In this document: positions 23,150-36,144 of the stretch, one piece after another
How positions within the stretch are numbered: the stretch's first letter is position 1
Layout: each line of letters begins with the position of its first letter
Source: Fragilaria crotonensis
Lineage: Eukaryota; Bacillariophyta; Fragilariophyceae; Fragilariales; Fragilariaceae
NCBI GenBank assembly: GCA_022925895.1
Contig: JAKSYS010000577.1
Span: 1-41,025, forward strand
Direction: 5' to 3'
DNA length: 41,025 nucleotides
Notes under the pieces: generated by a model
What the model was told of the DNA's origin: nothing
Database searches by the model: none
The model's input: the letters and a program-made list of their open reading frames with translations, nothing else
Position numbers and translations under genes: made by a program

Positions 23150-25210
23150 AGTTGTTGGTTGAAGAGCATCGCTTAGGAGCCGAATGAGAATATGATTGGC
23201 TATTCAATGTGCATTTTACAAGTTGTAACCATTCCTATGTGTCAGTTCCACACATACTGTCCATTATACTACTGCCAATTGGTACAGGGGAGGAGAGATT
23301 TAAGCATCACAAAAGTGATTCATTTACTAGAGGCAAAACTCAGGCTTTGACCAGGAGGCACACACCAGGCAAAAAACGGCTTATCTTCCAAGGTGGTAAC
23401 ATTAAACACCCAAAATGCATTAAACTCAGTCAGTTTGCATTAAACCATGTACTGAACACAAATTCGTACTTTACTGTGTATGAGTACCGTATGAAATGAC
23501 TTGGATGACCCGTTTAATGCAAATTGGGAATAGGGTATAGAGACATCATCTAATATTTCATTTTGCCAAACCCCTGCAGGAATCTTGATGTGCAGCACCT
23601 GTTTTGTCCCAGACACCTGTATGAATGTTAGAAAATGACATTTCTTCTGGTTTCACACTGCATACCAGATATGTGTGTACAATAAACTAATGTCTCATGT
23701 GAAGTGCTTGAAACTCATATCACTGTGAGCCCTGCTTGCAATCACAGTAAAACTGCAATGAAGTACTCAAACAAAACAAAACTATGACCAAGGTTTGGTG
23801 ATAAAAACATGCCAAGCAGATGATCTCTTGGAACTCAAAGGATTGATAATGAAATGGTGAGGAAAAGAACCATGGCAATGAGGGTGTTTTGTGTTCGGTA
23901 TGGTACAGCATACCAGACCATCTGTGAAAAAAGGCAACGCAATAGCTGGTGTTGTTGTAAAGATGACCAAAATGAAGGTGTTCAAAGTAATTTTGTGTTT
24001 TGCATGAAACAACTTATGAATCGTTATGTGTATCATTAAAAGATGACAACATGAAACAGTGTTTCTGTTGTTTCCTCTCGATAGTAGTAGGATGTCAATA
24101 CGGACGGTATGGTGTAGTACTCGAGTACTCGAATACTCTACCGGTAGAACTGTGAAATATGAGTATATGATACTCTGTACTCTGTACGGAGTACTTCGGT
24201 ATTGTAGAATTGTAGTACATTTTTTTACTGTAGCAGTACCGTACCATCCGTGAAAAAGGGAAGTGCCGTCATTTCCCGGTGTTCTTAAAAAGTGACAAAC
24301 ATGGAAGGTTTTTTTAATTTTTTTGAACGTTTTTTATTTGTTTTTTCCACGTCAAATTTGAACGGACTTTCTAGAGAGTACTCGTAGACCTCAAATGGTT
24401 GCAGTACTTTTTAACTGTTATTTTGAAACTTTCTACTCCGTGTACTTCACAGAGTTTGTTTCAAATGTAAACTGATCTTTCTCCTACGAGTTGTATGTTG
24501 ATTTGTGCTGAAAGTTTTACCAAAATCAGACACTTCCGTACAGTGGTATTGCTCGTTGTATAGTGCATGGTAGGAGGCTTCTTATGCATAGTAATCCGAG
24601 TACGAGGTAACATCACGAATCTTGACATCACCATTGGGGGTGCCGACACATCGAAAATGTCATACATGCATTAAAGTACATCTATACTATTTGTGTGAAC
24701 CCCCGATTCTAATAGTATCGAGCTAGCTAGTAGCAGCTATGTGCATGGGGTACAGTACGCAGACTGAATCTGTACTGGAATACCAACATCTACGTATACA
24801 TACACGTTGTGCTGCAGTAGTAGCTCTATCCTGGAATGACATACTCAAGTCTCTAGTATGTCAAAAAATGTAGTCCCAGTACATATTCTAGCTACTTGGT
24901 ACTGTAAGACGTTACTAATACGCTAAAATAAGTCTATTACTTATCCTCAAGACGTGGTATCTCTTTCAGCCTCGTAAACAACTGTTGCCATCACGCTTCT
25001 CGTTTAGAAGCGAGAAAGTCGCAGCAAAATCCGCATCAAACAAATACTCGGAGTACACAGACTTCCACACACCACAGAAACCAGAAATCCAGCCAATTTT
25101 AACTTCCTCAGTACTGTCGTTCTGTCACATACTTTTTGCTTTCGGACAACTGCTGCACATACTTTAGTGGGAATCGCTATTGCATAGCTTTAGTTTGCTT
25201 TAGTCATTGA

Positions 25211-27743
<2,533 letters not shown>

Positions 27744-27774
27744 ACTATTACACAGTTCATGAATAATGGCGCCT

Positions 27775-28665
27775 CTAGCTTTCACCTGACTCAATACATT
27801 GTCGTCGCCAGTTTTCTAAGAAATCACTCGCAATTTGAGGTCGTTCAAATACTTTGTGTCCGGATTGCAAGACATCATAATGCGAAAAGTGGACTCCCCA
27901 TGCATTTTTACGAGATGCCAGTCGACATCGTTCATGCGCAGATGGTGATTGCTCCACTTCATTGCTTCCCAAAACTTGATCCAGCAGTGTCATCGAGTCC
28001 GGTTGTTTCTTGTACAGTTGCATCAAAGCCGTCATATCACTCCAACCGCTTGCTGAGGGTTCCTGCGAAATCTCTAGAATTTCCTGCGCGATTCGTTCCC
28101 ATTCTGACGAGAGACCGCTACAGAGTGCGGGAACGGGTCCTGCTTTGTTGAGTGTTTTTTGGTAGACAGTGAAGCGCGTAGGGGTAGGAATTGCAGGAGA
28201 CGAACCCGCATCTGACAACGGAAATAAATCGTAATCTGCCATTGTTCCTCCACCTACAAACGCCATCGCCAGGTATCTCAGGAAGCAGTACTCGTTGTAT
28301 TCATGATTCCGTCCCGCATGGCCAAGGAGCTTGGTTTGCTGTAAACTTGTGAGATAGGATGAATAGCCACGATACTGTTTTGCCTCTTCCAAACTGATAA
28401 TTCTGGCATCCCATCCAGCCTCGTACCAGGCGGCTTTCCAAACCACCAACAATTCTTGATCAGCCTTCTGTATTTTCTGCTCACGCGGAGTGTCCAAGGC
28501 TCGAACCAAGGGAGAGTAGAAAGTGTAGATCACGGGCCTATCAACGCCCGACAGTCTCCTACTCGACGCCTCAGAATCCGATGCCACCTTGATTCCCAAA
28601 ACCAGGCAGATGACGATGAAGATGAGACTCAGAATTGCCGTAGTTCTCTTCGCATCGACATTCAT
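27775..28665 (-). CDS. Type II membrane glycosyltransferase-like protein (DxD)
   Basis: The ATG at 28665 gives a 296-aa single-exon protein. A short cytosolic tail (MNVDAKRT) precedes one hydrophobic helix (about residues 9-27), the layout of Golgi type II enzymes. The lumenal part has FLRYLAMAFVGGGTMADYDLFPL-like sequence, with D144-Y-D146 as the presumed metal and nucleotide-sugar binding DxD, preceded by Gly-rich turns. This resembles the DxD sugar-binding region of glycosyltransferase family 32-type proteins, but the match is short and the donor and acceptor are unknown. The frame also remains open upstream through an 8-bp satellite (repeating QTCRHADM), which I exclude because the membrane helix follows the 28665 ATG. 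It converges on the demethylase gene with only 31 bp between stops. Confidence 0.65.
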   Translation of the reverse strand: MNVDAKRTTAILSLIFIVICLVLGIKVASDSEASSRRLSGVDRPVIYTFYSPLVRALDTPREQKIQKADQELLVVWKAAWYEAGWDARIISLEEAKQYRGYSSYLTSLQQTKLLGHAGRNHEYNEYCFLRYLAMAFVGGGTMADYDLFPLSDAGSSPAIPTPTRFTVYQKTLNKAGPVPALCSGLSSEWERIAQEILEISQEPSASGWSDMTALMQLYKKQPDSMTLLDQVLGSNEVEQSPSAHERCRLASRKNAWGVHFSHYDVLQSGHKVFERPQIASDFLENWRRQCIESGES

Positions 28666-28772
28666 GGTCTCACGACGCGACTGTTTGTCAGCAGTGTATG
28701 CATTGTATGCATGCAACTCCCGGGAACCGGGAACCGAGAATTGGGTGAGGGGTGGTTGTATCATGCAAGTCT

Positions 28773-28860
28773 GCATGTCGGCATGTCTGCATGTCTGCAT
28801 GTCTGCATGTCTGCATGTCTGCATGTCTGCATGTCTGCATGTCTGCATGTCTGCATGTCT
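28773..28860. repeat. Satellite, 11 units of GCATGTCT, then TGATGAC units
   Basis: Eleven 8-bp units (the first ends in CG instead of CT) run head to tail about 110 bp upstream of the glycosyltransferase-like ATG. They pass into GATGTCTGATGAC and repeated CTGATGA units up to 28887. Unit length times three is 24 bp, so all frames stay open. Confidence 0.9.
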
Positions 28861-28887
28861 GATGTCTGATGACTGATGACTGATGAC

Positions 28888-29796
28888 CAGGCCACTTCAA
28901 ATGTGGCGTTTGGGAAAGAAAACCACAATTAAACCGCAATTAACTTTCTGGTGACGCCACAAATAAGAGCAATTTTTACGTAGAATCTCTTCTATGTCGT
29001 ATTTATATGCGTACATATTTCCCATAGAATTCGAAGACAATGGCCCAAAACGAATGGCAGCATTCAATAAAGGCCATGTCATTCTTGCATGCAGCCTCAC
29101 AGTATCTGAGCTAGCACAATTACAGAGGCTTCATTTTTTCCCGCCTGTCAATTTGTTCACATTTTGGTTGGTGTGAAGCGAGGATTGGTGGTGCCTAACA
29201 CAAAGCGACAGCCAACACCAGCTTGTGAAACTGTGCGGGTCAGCATTCGCTAATTTTGACCAACTTCAATTCAATCAATTGTCAGCCTGCGGCTGGAGCC
29301 TGCAGCATGTCAAGCTGATTGAACTAGCTAGATCTGTGCTCAGCATACAAGTGTGACCTGATTTTAACCAGTTCCTTGTCCTGTGCAACAATGCAAAAAC
29401 CACTTTCAAACAAGGTTAGGGTCAGTATGCTCTTGAAAGGTTCAAGCCCTTGAAGGCCTTCTGTAGAGAACTAGCAACTGTGCTCCCATGAACATCCAGA
29501 ACTGTCAAAATGACTTCTCTGTTGTCAAATGAGAGAAGGACAATTGTTGGATGCTGTGGGGCTCGTCCTCACGGATGACTTTTCTCTCAAAGGCAATTGC
29601 ATGCCTAAACAGCTCACAAGACTGCAATCCATGACCTTTTACTGCATAGGTGTATCAAGGGTTTTTACTCAGCTTTAGACAAGAAGATAAGGTGTAATTT
29701 AACAGTGGCCGCTTTTAGCCGCTATTAACTTTCTGGTGGCGCCACAAATAGCTTATTTGCGGTATTTGTGGCGTGCGCCACATTTGAAGTGGCCTG
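28888..29796. mobile_element. 909-bp hAT-like non-autonomous transposon with 8-bp target duplication
   Basis: The termini are perfect 21-bp inverted repeats beginning CAGGCCACTTC and ending ATGTGGCG (28888-28908 and 29776-29796). CTGATGAC flanks both sides (28880-28887 and 29797-29804), an 8-bp duplication typical of hAT transposons, whose ends also often start CAG. The flank is itself a 7-bp repeat array, which slightly weakens the duplication argument. The motif CGCCACAAATA recurs subterminally (about 28954, 29742, and inverted near 29763). No transposase-like frame is visible. Confidence 0.8.
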
Positions 29797-29894
29797 CTGA
29801 TGACTGATGACTGAATCTACTGTAGTGTTGCTACTGTGCATTTAGGGTACCGGCACATTAGCTTACCATGTTAGGGTTCGGAATAACGGAAAGG

Positions 29895-31887
29895 TCTCGC
29901 TCCCGGTGGACAAACGGCTAGCCTGCTGGGTGAACGAGCTCCAGAGGTTGAGGATGCTGCCCGGTCGAAGGGCCAACGCAAAAGAGTTGGAGGCAACTGG
30001 TCGGTTAAACCACGCAGCCTACGTGGTCCCGAACTCACGACCGTTCCTTGGACAACTTTATCCTCAGCCAGGCCAGCGAACGAGCCCAAGCTCAAACTTG
30101 TGGCTCAGAAAAAGCTCTCCAATTCCCAGGTTGCCAATCTGAGATTGTGGGAGATTTTCTTGGACGCTGCGGCCAAAGGGATCTCAATCAATTGTCTTGT
30201 TTTCTGTTGGCCGACCCGGATCGTCGTTTGTGTACTAGACGCTTGCCCCCACCAAGGGAGGGGGGCTATGGCCTTCCGAGCGGAATTGCCTGGCGCCTGC
30301 CTCTGCCGCCGGACTGGGTTGGTCGCGGATCCCTGAACTGCCTCAAGTTTCTAGCGGCGCTAGTCGGTGTCAGGATGGAGCATCAGGTCGGAGGGCCGTG
30401 GTGGGTCGAGGACGACGTCCTTCTTTGCTTGTCAAGGGGACAGCTCATCAGCAACCAGGTGGATTGCTCGATCAAGTTTTGGGGACGAATGCCCCCTCCA
30501 TCTGGCCATTGCGCGGACAATGGCCCATCATATGATTGACCACAAGTTGACGCACTATATGCAATGGTTCGGGCAAAGAATATTTGGTCGCCGATATGTT
30601 GTCTCGGGATTTCGAATTGGGGGACGCAGAAGTTGTTGAACTGATTAAGCAAAACTTAGCTCACCACATTCCACAGGATTTTCGACTTGTTCCGCTCCCG
30701 GAGATGATCGTTACGGACGTTGACTTGCTGCTGCAGCTGCTGCCCAGGACTCAGCTTTTGCCGTCGAGACCCGCGCCCAGCGGGATCGCAGCTGGGGGAA
30801 CCCATTCCTTCTCCGCCTCCAGCCCGAGGAGCGAATCGAAGGTCTCCTCACAGGCTTCTTTGCTGCTGTGATCAGAGAAGGGAAGACAGGTGGCGCGGAC
30901 GACCGGGAGGCAGGAAAGCCTGCAACGTGTAAAGGACAACCTCATGGAGCTGGCATTGGACGGAACAAGGCGGGCACAGTTCGTGCCGCCATCGACGGCG
31001 TGGTGCAGACCTATCGGGCTAACAAACTTAGCAGCCCCGAACACGATTCTTGAGGACGACTTGACCCATTGTTTGCCGCACAATTGAGAGGCTATGCACT
31101 GAACAACCCTGAGCCCAGTCAGCGGCAAGTGCTGCCGGCAGCTGTGGTCGAGGTGGTAGCAAGGGTCGTGAAGATGACCGAAACGCATCGAGCTATTGGA
31201 GAGCTCGTGACTGGAGCATTTTTCTTTGCGATGCGTTCGTGCAAGTACAATTCCAAGGAGAGTGGATCTTGGAGGACAAAGACAGTGCAGATAGGCAACA
31301 TCATTTTCTGATGCGGTGGCAAGACAATCAAAAGCACCCACGACTCGGTTTTGGCAAAGGCGGATACCGTTTCAGTCACATATTGGATGCAAAAGAATGG
31401 AGACCGCGGGGTAACCGTCACTCAGCATTGAACAAAGGCAAAGCCGGATACCAGGCTGTGTCCTGTTCGCGCCTTAGCTGAACTGGTGTCACGGATATCA
31501 GCTTACGATCTCGACGCCACCCAGTGGAAAGAAGTGGCAACGCAACCGATGAACCTTGTAGCGACTTCCGACTCGGGGACGCAAGTGACGACGATTACTA
31601 CAGTAGGGGAGGTGCAATGCTGGCATCTGCGGGCGGCCGCCATTCAGTTTGGAGAGGCACGACTTGCTTCCCAGCTGCAGAGTTGGGACGCATTCACTCA
31701 GGGCCGGCGCAGCGATGGCGATGTTCCTTGCGGGTGTACCGAAAGAGACGATGAGCTGATCGGGCGCTGGCGGAGTCAGACGTTCATGCGATATATTCGG
31801 ATTCAAGTGCAACAGGTGACGAGAGGGGTTGCTGACGTAATGACAACGAACCCCAATTTCTTCACGATCGAGCGGGGGGACGCTTGA
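29895..31887 (+). pseudogene. Decayed tyrosine-recombinase retrotransposon (DIRS/Ngaro type): RT end, RNase H, recombinase
   Basis: Recognisable blocks appear in order but in changing frames. The RT C-terminal block reads GRLNHAAYVVPNSRPFL (about 29990-30050), then the thumb-like LRLWEIFLDAAAKGIS. RNase H blocks follow: GDSSSATRWIARSSF (about 30440-30480), ARTMAHHMIDHKLTHYMQWF and ADMLSRDFEL. After a proline-rich spacer the recombinase begins, with TETHRAIGELVTGAFFFAMRSC supplying the first arginine (31234-31236). A histidine at 31695 is followed after a frame change by RAGAAMAMFLAGVP, and GRWRSQTFMRYIR gives the tyrosine at 31792-31794. The final frame closes at 31887. At least six frame changes and the missing 5' RT show a dead copy. 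The order RT, RNase H, tyrosine recombinase is what separates DIRS-like elements from LTR elements. Confidence 0.75.
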
Positions 31888-31918
31888 TACGAGATACGAC
31901 ATTCACGAGACGCCCTAG

Positions 31919-33181
31919 TAGTGTCTACCCACCCGACGGGGTTAATTAACCCCATTTGGGGTTAATTAGCCCCGTATTTGCTCATTGCAGAAACAGTTCG
32001 CTATTACTTGCACGTTGTCCAATGGACTCGAAACCTGGGCAGCGGCTCAAAGAACCGCATGAACTTGCATGGTTTCAAAGCTTAGTATCTGGATATTGTT
32101 TATCATCGAGAAGCAATAGCTTTTCTGCATCAATTTACTGCACCCTCAATTTTTTTCGGGTCATTCTGACTTTGCCCAGCAGTAGAAATAATACCAGATG
32201 CTACGCAAAACTAAGATTCAGAGACATCATTTCAGCCTTCGGTTTGATTATGTTCTCGTCAAATGCAATCAAAAGTAAGGTGACCATAGTGTTTCAAATA
32301 CATTGAAGTGTTGTTTCAATACATGAAACTTGTCCTAATTTTCACTTTTCATGCAACAGCACTCAATTAGAGAGAGACATCAAACCAGGAGAAAAAAATG
32401 ATGAAGAATTGTGTAGAATATATGCTGTAGTCTACGGTGGATAAATTGATTTCTGACCCCATTTGTTAAAGTCGTTCTCTTCTCATGATTGAAAATACTT
32501 ATGATATCGTCATCTTCAGTATACTTCGAATGGTTATGAAGCGTGCTGGATATTTGACCAGCTTGAAGTATTGGCAACGAAATATCGATCAGAAAGAGGA
32601 ACCATAACGGACAATTTCTACACGAAAATCGTGTAGAATATATACCACGTTTTTCCAAAAAATTCACTACGATGACAAATTTTGAATGAACTGTAAGTAC
32701 ATGATTTCACCACAGAATACTTACAGAGTTAGGATGCCAGATACTTCAATAAATAGTCGGTCATCGGTCACTCAGCATCTTTGCTGGGACGTCTCAAGTT
32801 GTCATAGTGGAATTGAATGAAAATGGACTTAAAAATTTTAGAACAGTTTTGACCATACGTAGAACATGTACCAAGTGTCACGCGAAATTACATCCCTTTT
32901 GTCAGAGACTGATTGGGGATGAAAAATTCAAGTATCGAGCATTTCTTCACATATGTGAGTTCTATTGAAGATACAGAAAGGAAAATGGATCAAATGATTG
33001 ATGCTGATAAGTTGCATTATGTTTACACACAGATGACTTCGAATGGAGCATTTTTCAGTGTACTGTACTGTAGTATAAATTGTACAGAAAAACGTCTTGC
33101 ATACGTACGAAAATGATGGGGTTAATTAAGGCAAAATGACGGGATTGATTAAGGCACCAGGGCCGGGGTGGGTAGACACTA
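31919..33181. mobile_element. 1,263-bp TIR element, ends TAGTGTCTACCCACCC
   Basis: The 16-bp terminus at 31919-31934 is exactly inverted at 33166-33181. Each end carries paired subterminal blocks of GGGGTTAATTA type (left near 31938 and 31958; right near 33118 and 33140). The interior (about 31980-33110) is A/T-rich and has no gene-like frame. No clear target duplication is visible. A partial similar stretch, TAGACACTAG...CCCACCCACCCG, occurs at 33541-33570. Confidence 0.6.
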
Positions 33182-33289
33182 GGTTCATCGGTGGCCGCCC
33201 GGAGCCCCGGTTACCCCCTGGACAGCCTTCGAGCTGTGGGCCACCCAAACCAGGTCGACAAGGAAGGAGCGAGGAAAGTGACGCCCTAC

Positions 33290-33723
33290 TAGAATTGAGG
33301 GAGAGTAAGGCAACAGCGGGGAGAGGAGTGCTCCTAGGACTTGATTCCGACGACAAATCGGTTAGAGACTACACTAGGAAGCTAGCACGGACAGAGGACG
33401 AAACGAACGAACTGAACTCGAAGGCAGAGCCTTCGTGGGATGTCCGTGAGGAAGGACGACTGACAGACCGATGCCCAACGTCAGGAATTGAGGCAGCGAT
33501 CACAATTGCAATGAACGGCAAAGGCGAAGGCAAAGACTAGACACTAGCAATTAAATTCCCACCCACCCGCCCTAGGACCTAGAATTGAGGGAGAGGGAGG
33601 CGACAACGGGGAGAGGAGTGTTCCTAGGACTTGATTCTGACGCCAAATTGGTTAGACTACACTAGGAAGCTAGCACAGAAAGAGGACGAAACGAACGAAC
33701 AGAACTCGAAGGCAGAGCCTTCG
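33290..33723. repeat. Direct duplication of ~145 bp (33290-33435 and 33580-33723)
   Basis: Both copies start TAGAATTGAGGGAGAG, share CTAGGACTTGATTC and ACTACACTAGGAAGCTAGCA, and end AACTCGAAGGCAGAGCCTTCG. They are offset by 290 bp and differ at scattered positions. A 134-codon frame (33136-33540) covers the first copy but starts inside the adjacent TIR element, so I do not call a gene. Confidence 0.8.
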
Positions 33724-33785
33724 AAGCACTCTACGGGAGGATCTTGAAATAACTACTTCAGTTGCAAGACGCTCCGGAAATGTAC

Positions 33786-34128
33786 TACCGTAAATTGCGT
33801 AGTTTCAACTTCGGGGAATGTACAGTTTCGGTCATCCAAAAAGCTTATTCACCGTAAAATGACTTTTTTCGATGTACGCTCAAAAACGAAAAAATGAAGA
33901 TTCAAACTCATCCGCCTGTATTTGATGTTATAGAGCCAAATAAACCTCTTGTTTCGCTCTTTTCGAATGACCTGACGTTTCGGTTAAATGCCAGATTTTC
34001 TCCATTCTAAATGGAAAGAGTGAGTTTTTGGTCGTACGGAGGGTGTACATAAGATTCCGTCGAAATTCCGTCGAAAAAGCTTAAACACCGCTACAAGTAC
34101 TAGAGTTTAAACTACGCAATTTACGGTA
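33786..34128. mobile_element. 343-bp MITE-like element related to 22563-22901
   Basis: The terminal inverted repeat TACCGTAAATTGCGTAGTTT (33786-33805) is exact at 34109-34128, and 24 of 25 positions match if extended. TA bounds both sides. Internal blocks AAAATGAAGATTCAAACTCA (33891) and TTTCGAATGACCTGACGTTT (33961) match the other element (18/20, and 27/32 over the longer second block) at offsets 105 and 175 from the left end, against 109 and 179 there. No coding capacity. Confidence 0.8.
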
Positions 34129-34644
34129 GTCGCCAGCACTGGCGTTGCCAGACGACAATAAGTGATGACGAAGGATACCAATGGAATACTGCACACTGTG
34201 CACTGTGCACTACAAGGAGTTATCATACGTAGCACAGAGCCCAGCCCCGTATGCGTAATAGCTGATAGACCGGCAGTGTGGCGACTCGGTTCCTAACAAC
34301 AGACTTCCTGGTGCTTGTACCGTAGATCTGATTTTGTAGGAGAGAAACGGGTATAAATAACGCATTATTGGAAGAGTACTCTTGATGAAGGCTTTGGAAA
34401 CCTGTATAATCCGAAAATGCCGAGCGATAGGTACGGCTCGATGAGTTTCGGCCTCTTCATCCAGTATGCCTCAATGTGTTTGTTCTGACCAATCATAGAA
34501 AACGGAAACACACACAGACATCAGACCCCGCACATCACCGTTCCCTGAAAATGTCAACGCAATGTGTTGGGTCTAATTCTTATTCACAAGTTGGGAGCAC
34601 TCGTTAAGAAATGGTTACGCTAGTGTTGGAAACCGACCTAGTGC

Positions 34645-35305
34645 TTAGTTGTAAAGGAATGGAAGGCCGGTGATGAGGTTGTCAAGGCCGTCGAATCCAG
34701 GGGAAACCAAGTTTTGGGAGTCGTGACGGAGCAATTCCAAGACGGCAAGCATAGCAAGACGTCCGTGCTGGAGCTCGGAGAGAGCACGCTTCTCGGCCTC
34801 CGCAGGTTCAAGGTCTGGCTTGCCGGATTCGAAGTCTCCGAGGAAACCGTAGTAGTCAACGGCACCAATGAAGAAGAACATCTGGGCCCATCCGAGAGCA
34901 GGGATGGCATCAATGGCGGCAACACCGTGTGGAACATCGGCGAATGCAAGTCCAGGGGCAATTTCACCAGGGAAGCGGAAGACCTCAGGGACGATGTATC
35001 CGAGGACGGCAAGCTGGGAGACACGGCCGTGCTGGAGTGAAGGAAACGTGAGTGCTACCACACCGAGAGACTTGCATGGAATCAAAACAAAAGAAACGTA
35101 CCTTGAGTTCAGCTGCGCGGTAGGCGTCGAAGGTCTCCTGGTCGATGTTGGTGGAGAGTCCGAGGGGATCGAAGAATCCGGTTGGGGCAATAACACCGAG
35201 CTCGTTTTCGTATCCCATTTGGACGGCCGACGAGCGAGCAGCACTCTTGGCTGGTGCGAAGGCAGCGGCAGAGCTGAGGAGGGCGGCGAGGACGGTGAAC
35301 TTCAT
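34645..35305 (-). CDS. Fucoxanthin-chlorophyll a/c light-harvesting protein (Lhcf-type)
   Basis: Exon 1 is 35305-35102 and exon 2 is 35031-34645; the 70-bp phase-0 intron (35032-35101) has donor GTACGT and acceptor CTCCAG. The product is 196 aa, the usual size for diatom FCPs. The leader MKFTVLAALLSSAAAFAPAK contains the A-F-A-P junction of the bipartite signal that takes proteins through the chloroplast ER into the complex plastid. Helix 1 carries the chlorophyll-binding block ELKHGRVSQLAVLGY, created by the splice, and helix 3 carries SELQHGRLAMLAVLELL. The middle helix is about GWAQMFFFIGAVDYYGF. It harvests blue-green light in the thylakoid antenna. The second half differs from the common FcpA/B sequences as I remember them, so it may be one of the divergent Lhcf members; I give no symbol. 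Confidence 0.93.
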
Positions 35306-36144
35306 GGTGACGGATGTGCTTGTAAACTGAATGAAGGCAAAATTGTGTGCCGTATCACTGAGCTGAGTTAGCAACGAAGAATCCTTTTGTATGATACACC
35401 TCGTTGAAGTAGCTCCGATTGGAAGAATTTCCGTATCTTTGTTTTCCTTGTCAGTGGCGTAAAAATACAAGTATGCTACCGGTAGTACTTGTATGCATAC
35501 TACTTGTACGGCACTACTCCAGAGTCCAGTGTACGAGTACCCAGTACCCAGTAGTACAACGTAGGTTTAGTATTGGTACCTGGTATTGCGAACAAGATGC
35601 CTATGCCGTACTCCGAGAATGCCGTATGCGTACGCGAGTTCCATGGACAGTGACAGTGACGGAGTGACACAAGATCGGAAAACACGAACATCAATTTCAA
35701 CTTTCAACATACTACCGTAGTCGTACGCATATGTGCATACATGATTTCAAACGTACGCCTCCAGCACAGCTCTACAATTCGCCCTTGTTGGAAGATTCGT
35801 TACAGTACTAGTAGAGAATTAAATCACAGTACCGTAATACCCGGAGTTAGCGTGCAGGAACTGCAGGCGTTGTGCATGGGGGCATTGGTGCATGAACCAG
35901 CGTGACTATGCCAGCTAGTACTCTAGAGTGAGAGTTCTTGGAACCAGAAGCTCGAACCATCATTTGCATGTTGGAATTTAACGTCTACTTTAGCAAAGAG
36001 CAGGCTCTCGGCCGGAGAGCCTCAGTCCTGGCTTTAATTGTAGATCTTTATTAACAGCAACCTTGTAGGTCACGCATTCTGAAAGGATGAAGTATCAACC
36101 CATGACCTTGAGAGTTTAGAGCAGGATTCTACTGCTTTCATACA
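35306..36144. other. Upstream region of the FCP gene; no gene seen
   Basis: The FCP promoter should lie just above 35305, but no box was identified with confidence. From 35470 to 35850 the DNA is rich in TACTTGTA, GTACCCAGTACC and CGTACG words. No sustained frame was found. Confidence 0.4.

Noticed and set aside
28666-28848. N-terminal extension of the glycosyltransferase-like ORF reading repeated MQTCRHAD
   Set aside because: It is translation of an 8-bp satellite that is open in all frames. The ATG at 28665 directly precedes the membrane anchor.
33136-33540. 134-codon plus-strand ORF
   Set aside because: It starts inside the right terminus of a TIR element and crosses a duplicated block; composition is not protein-like.
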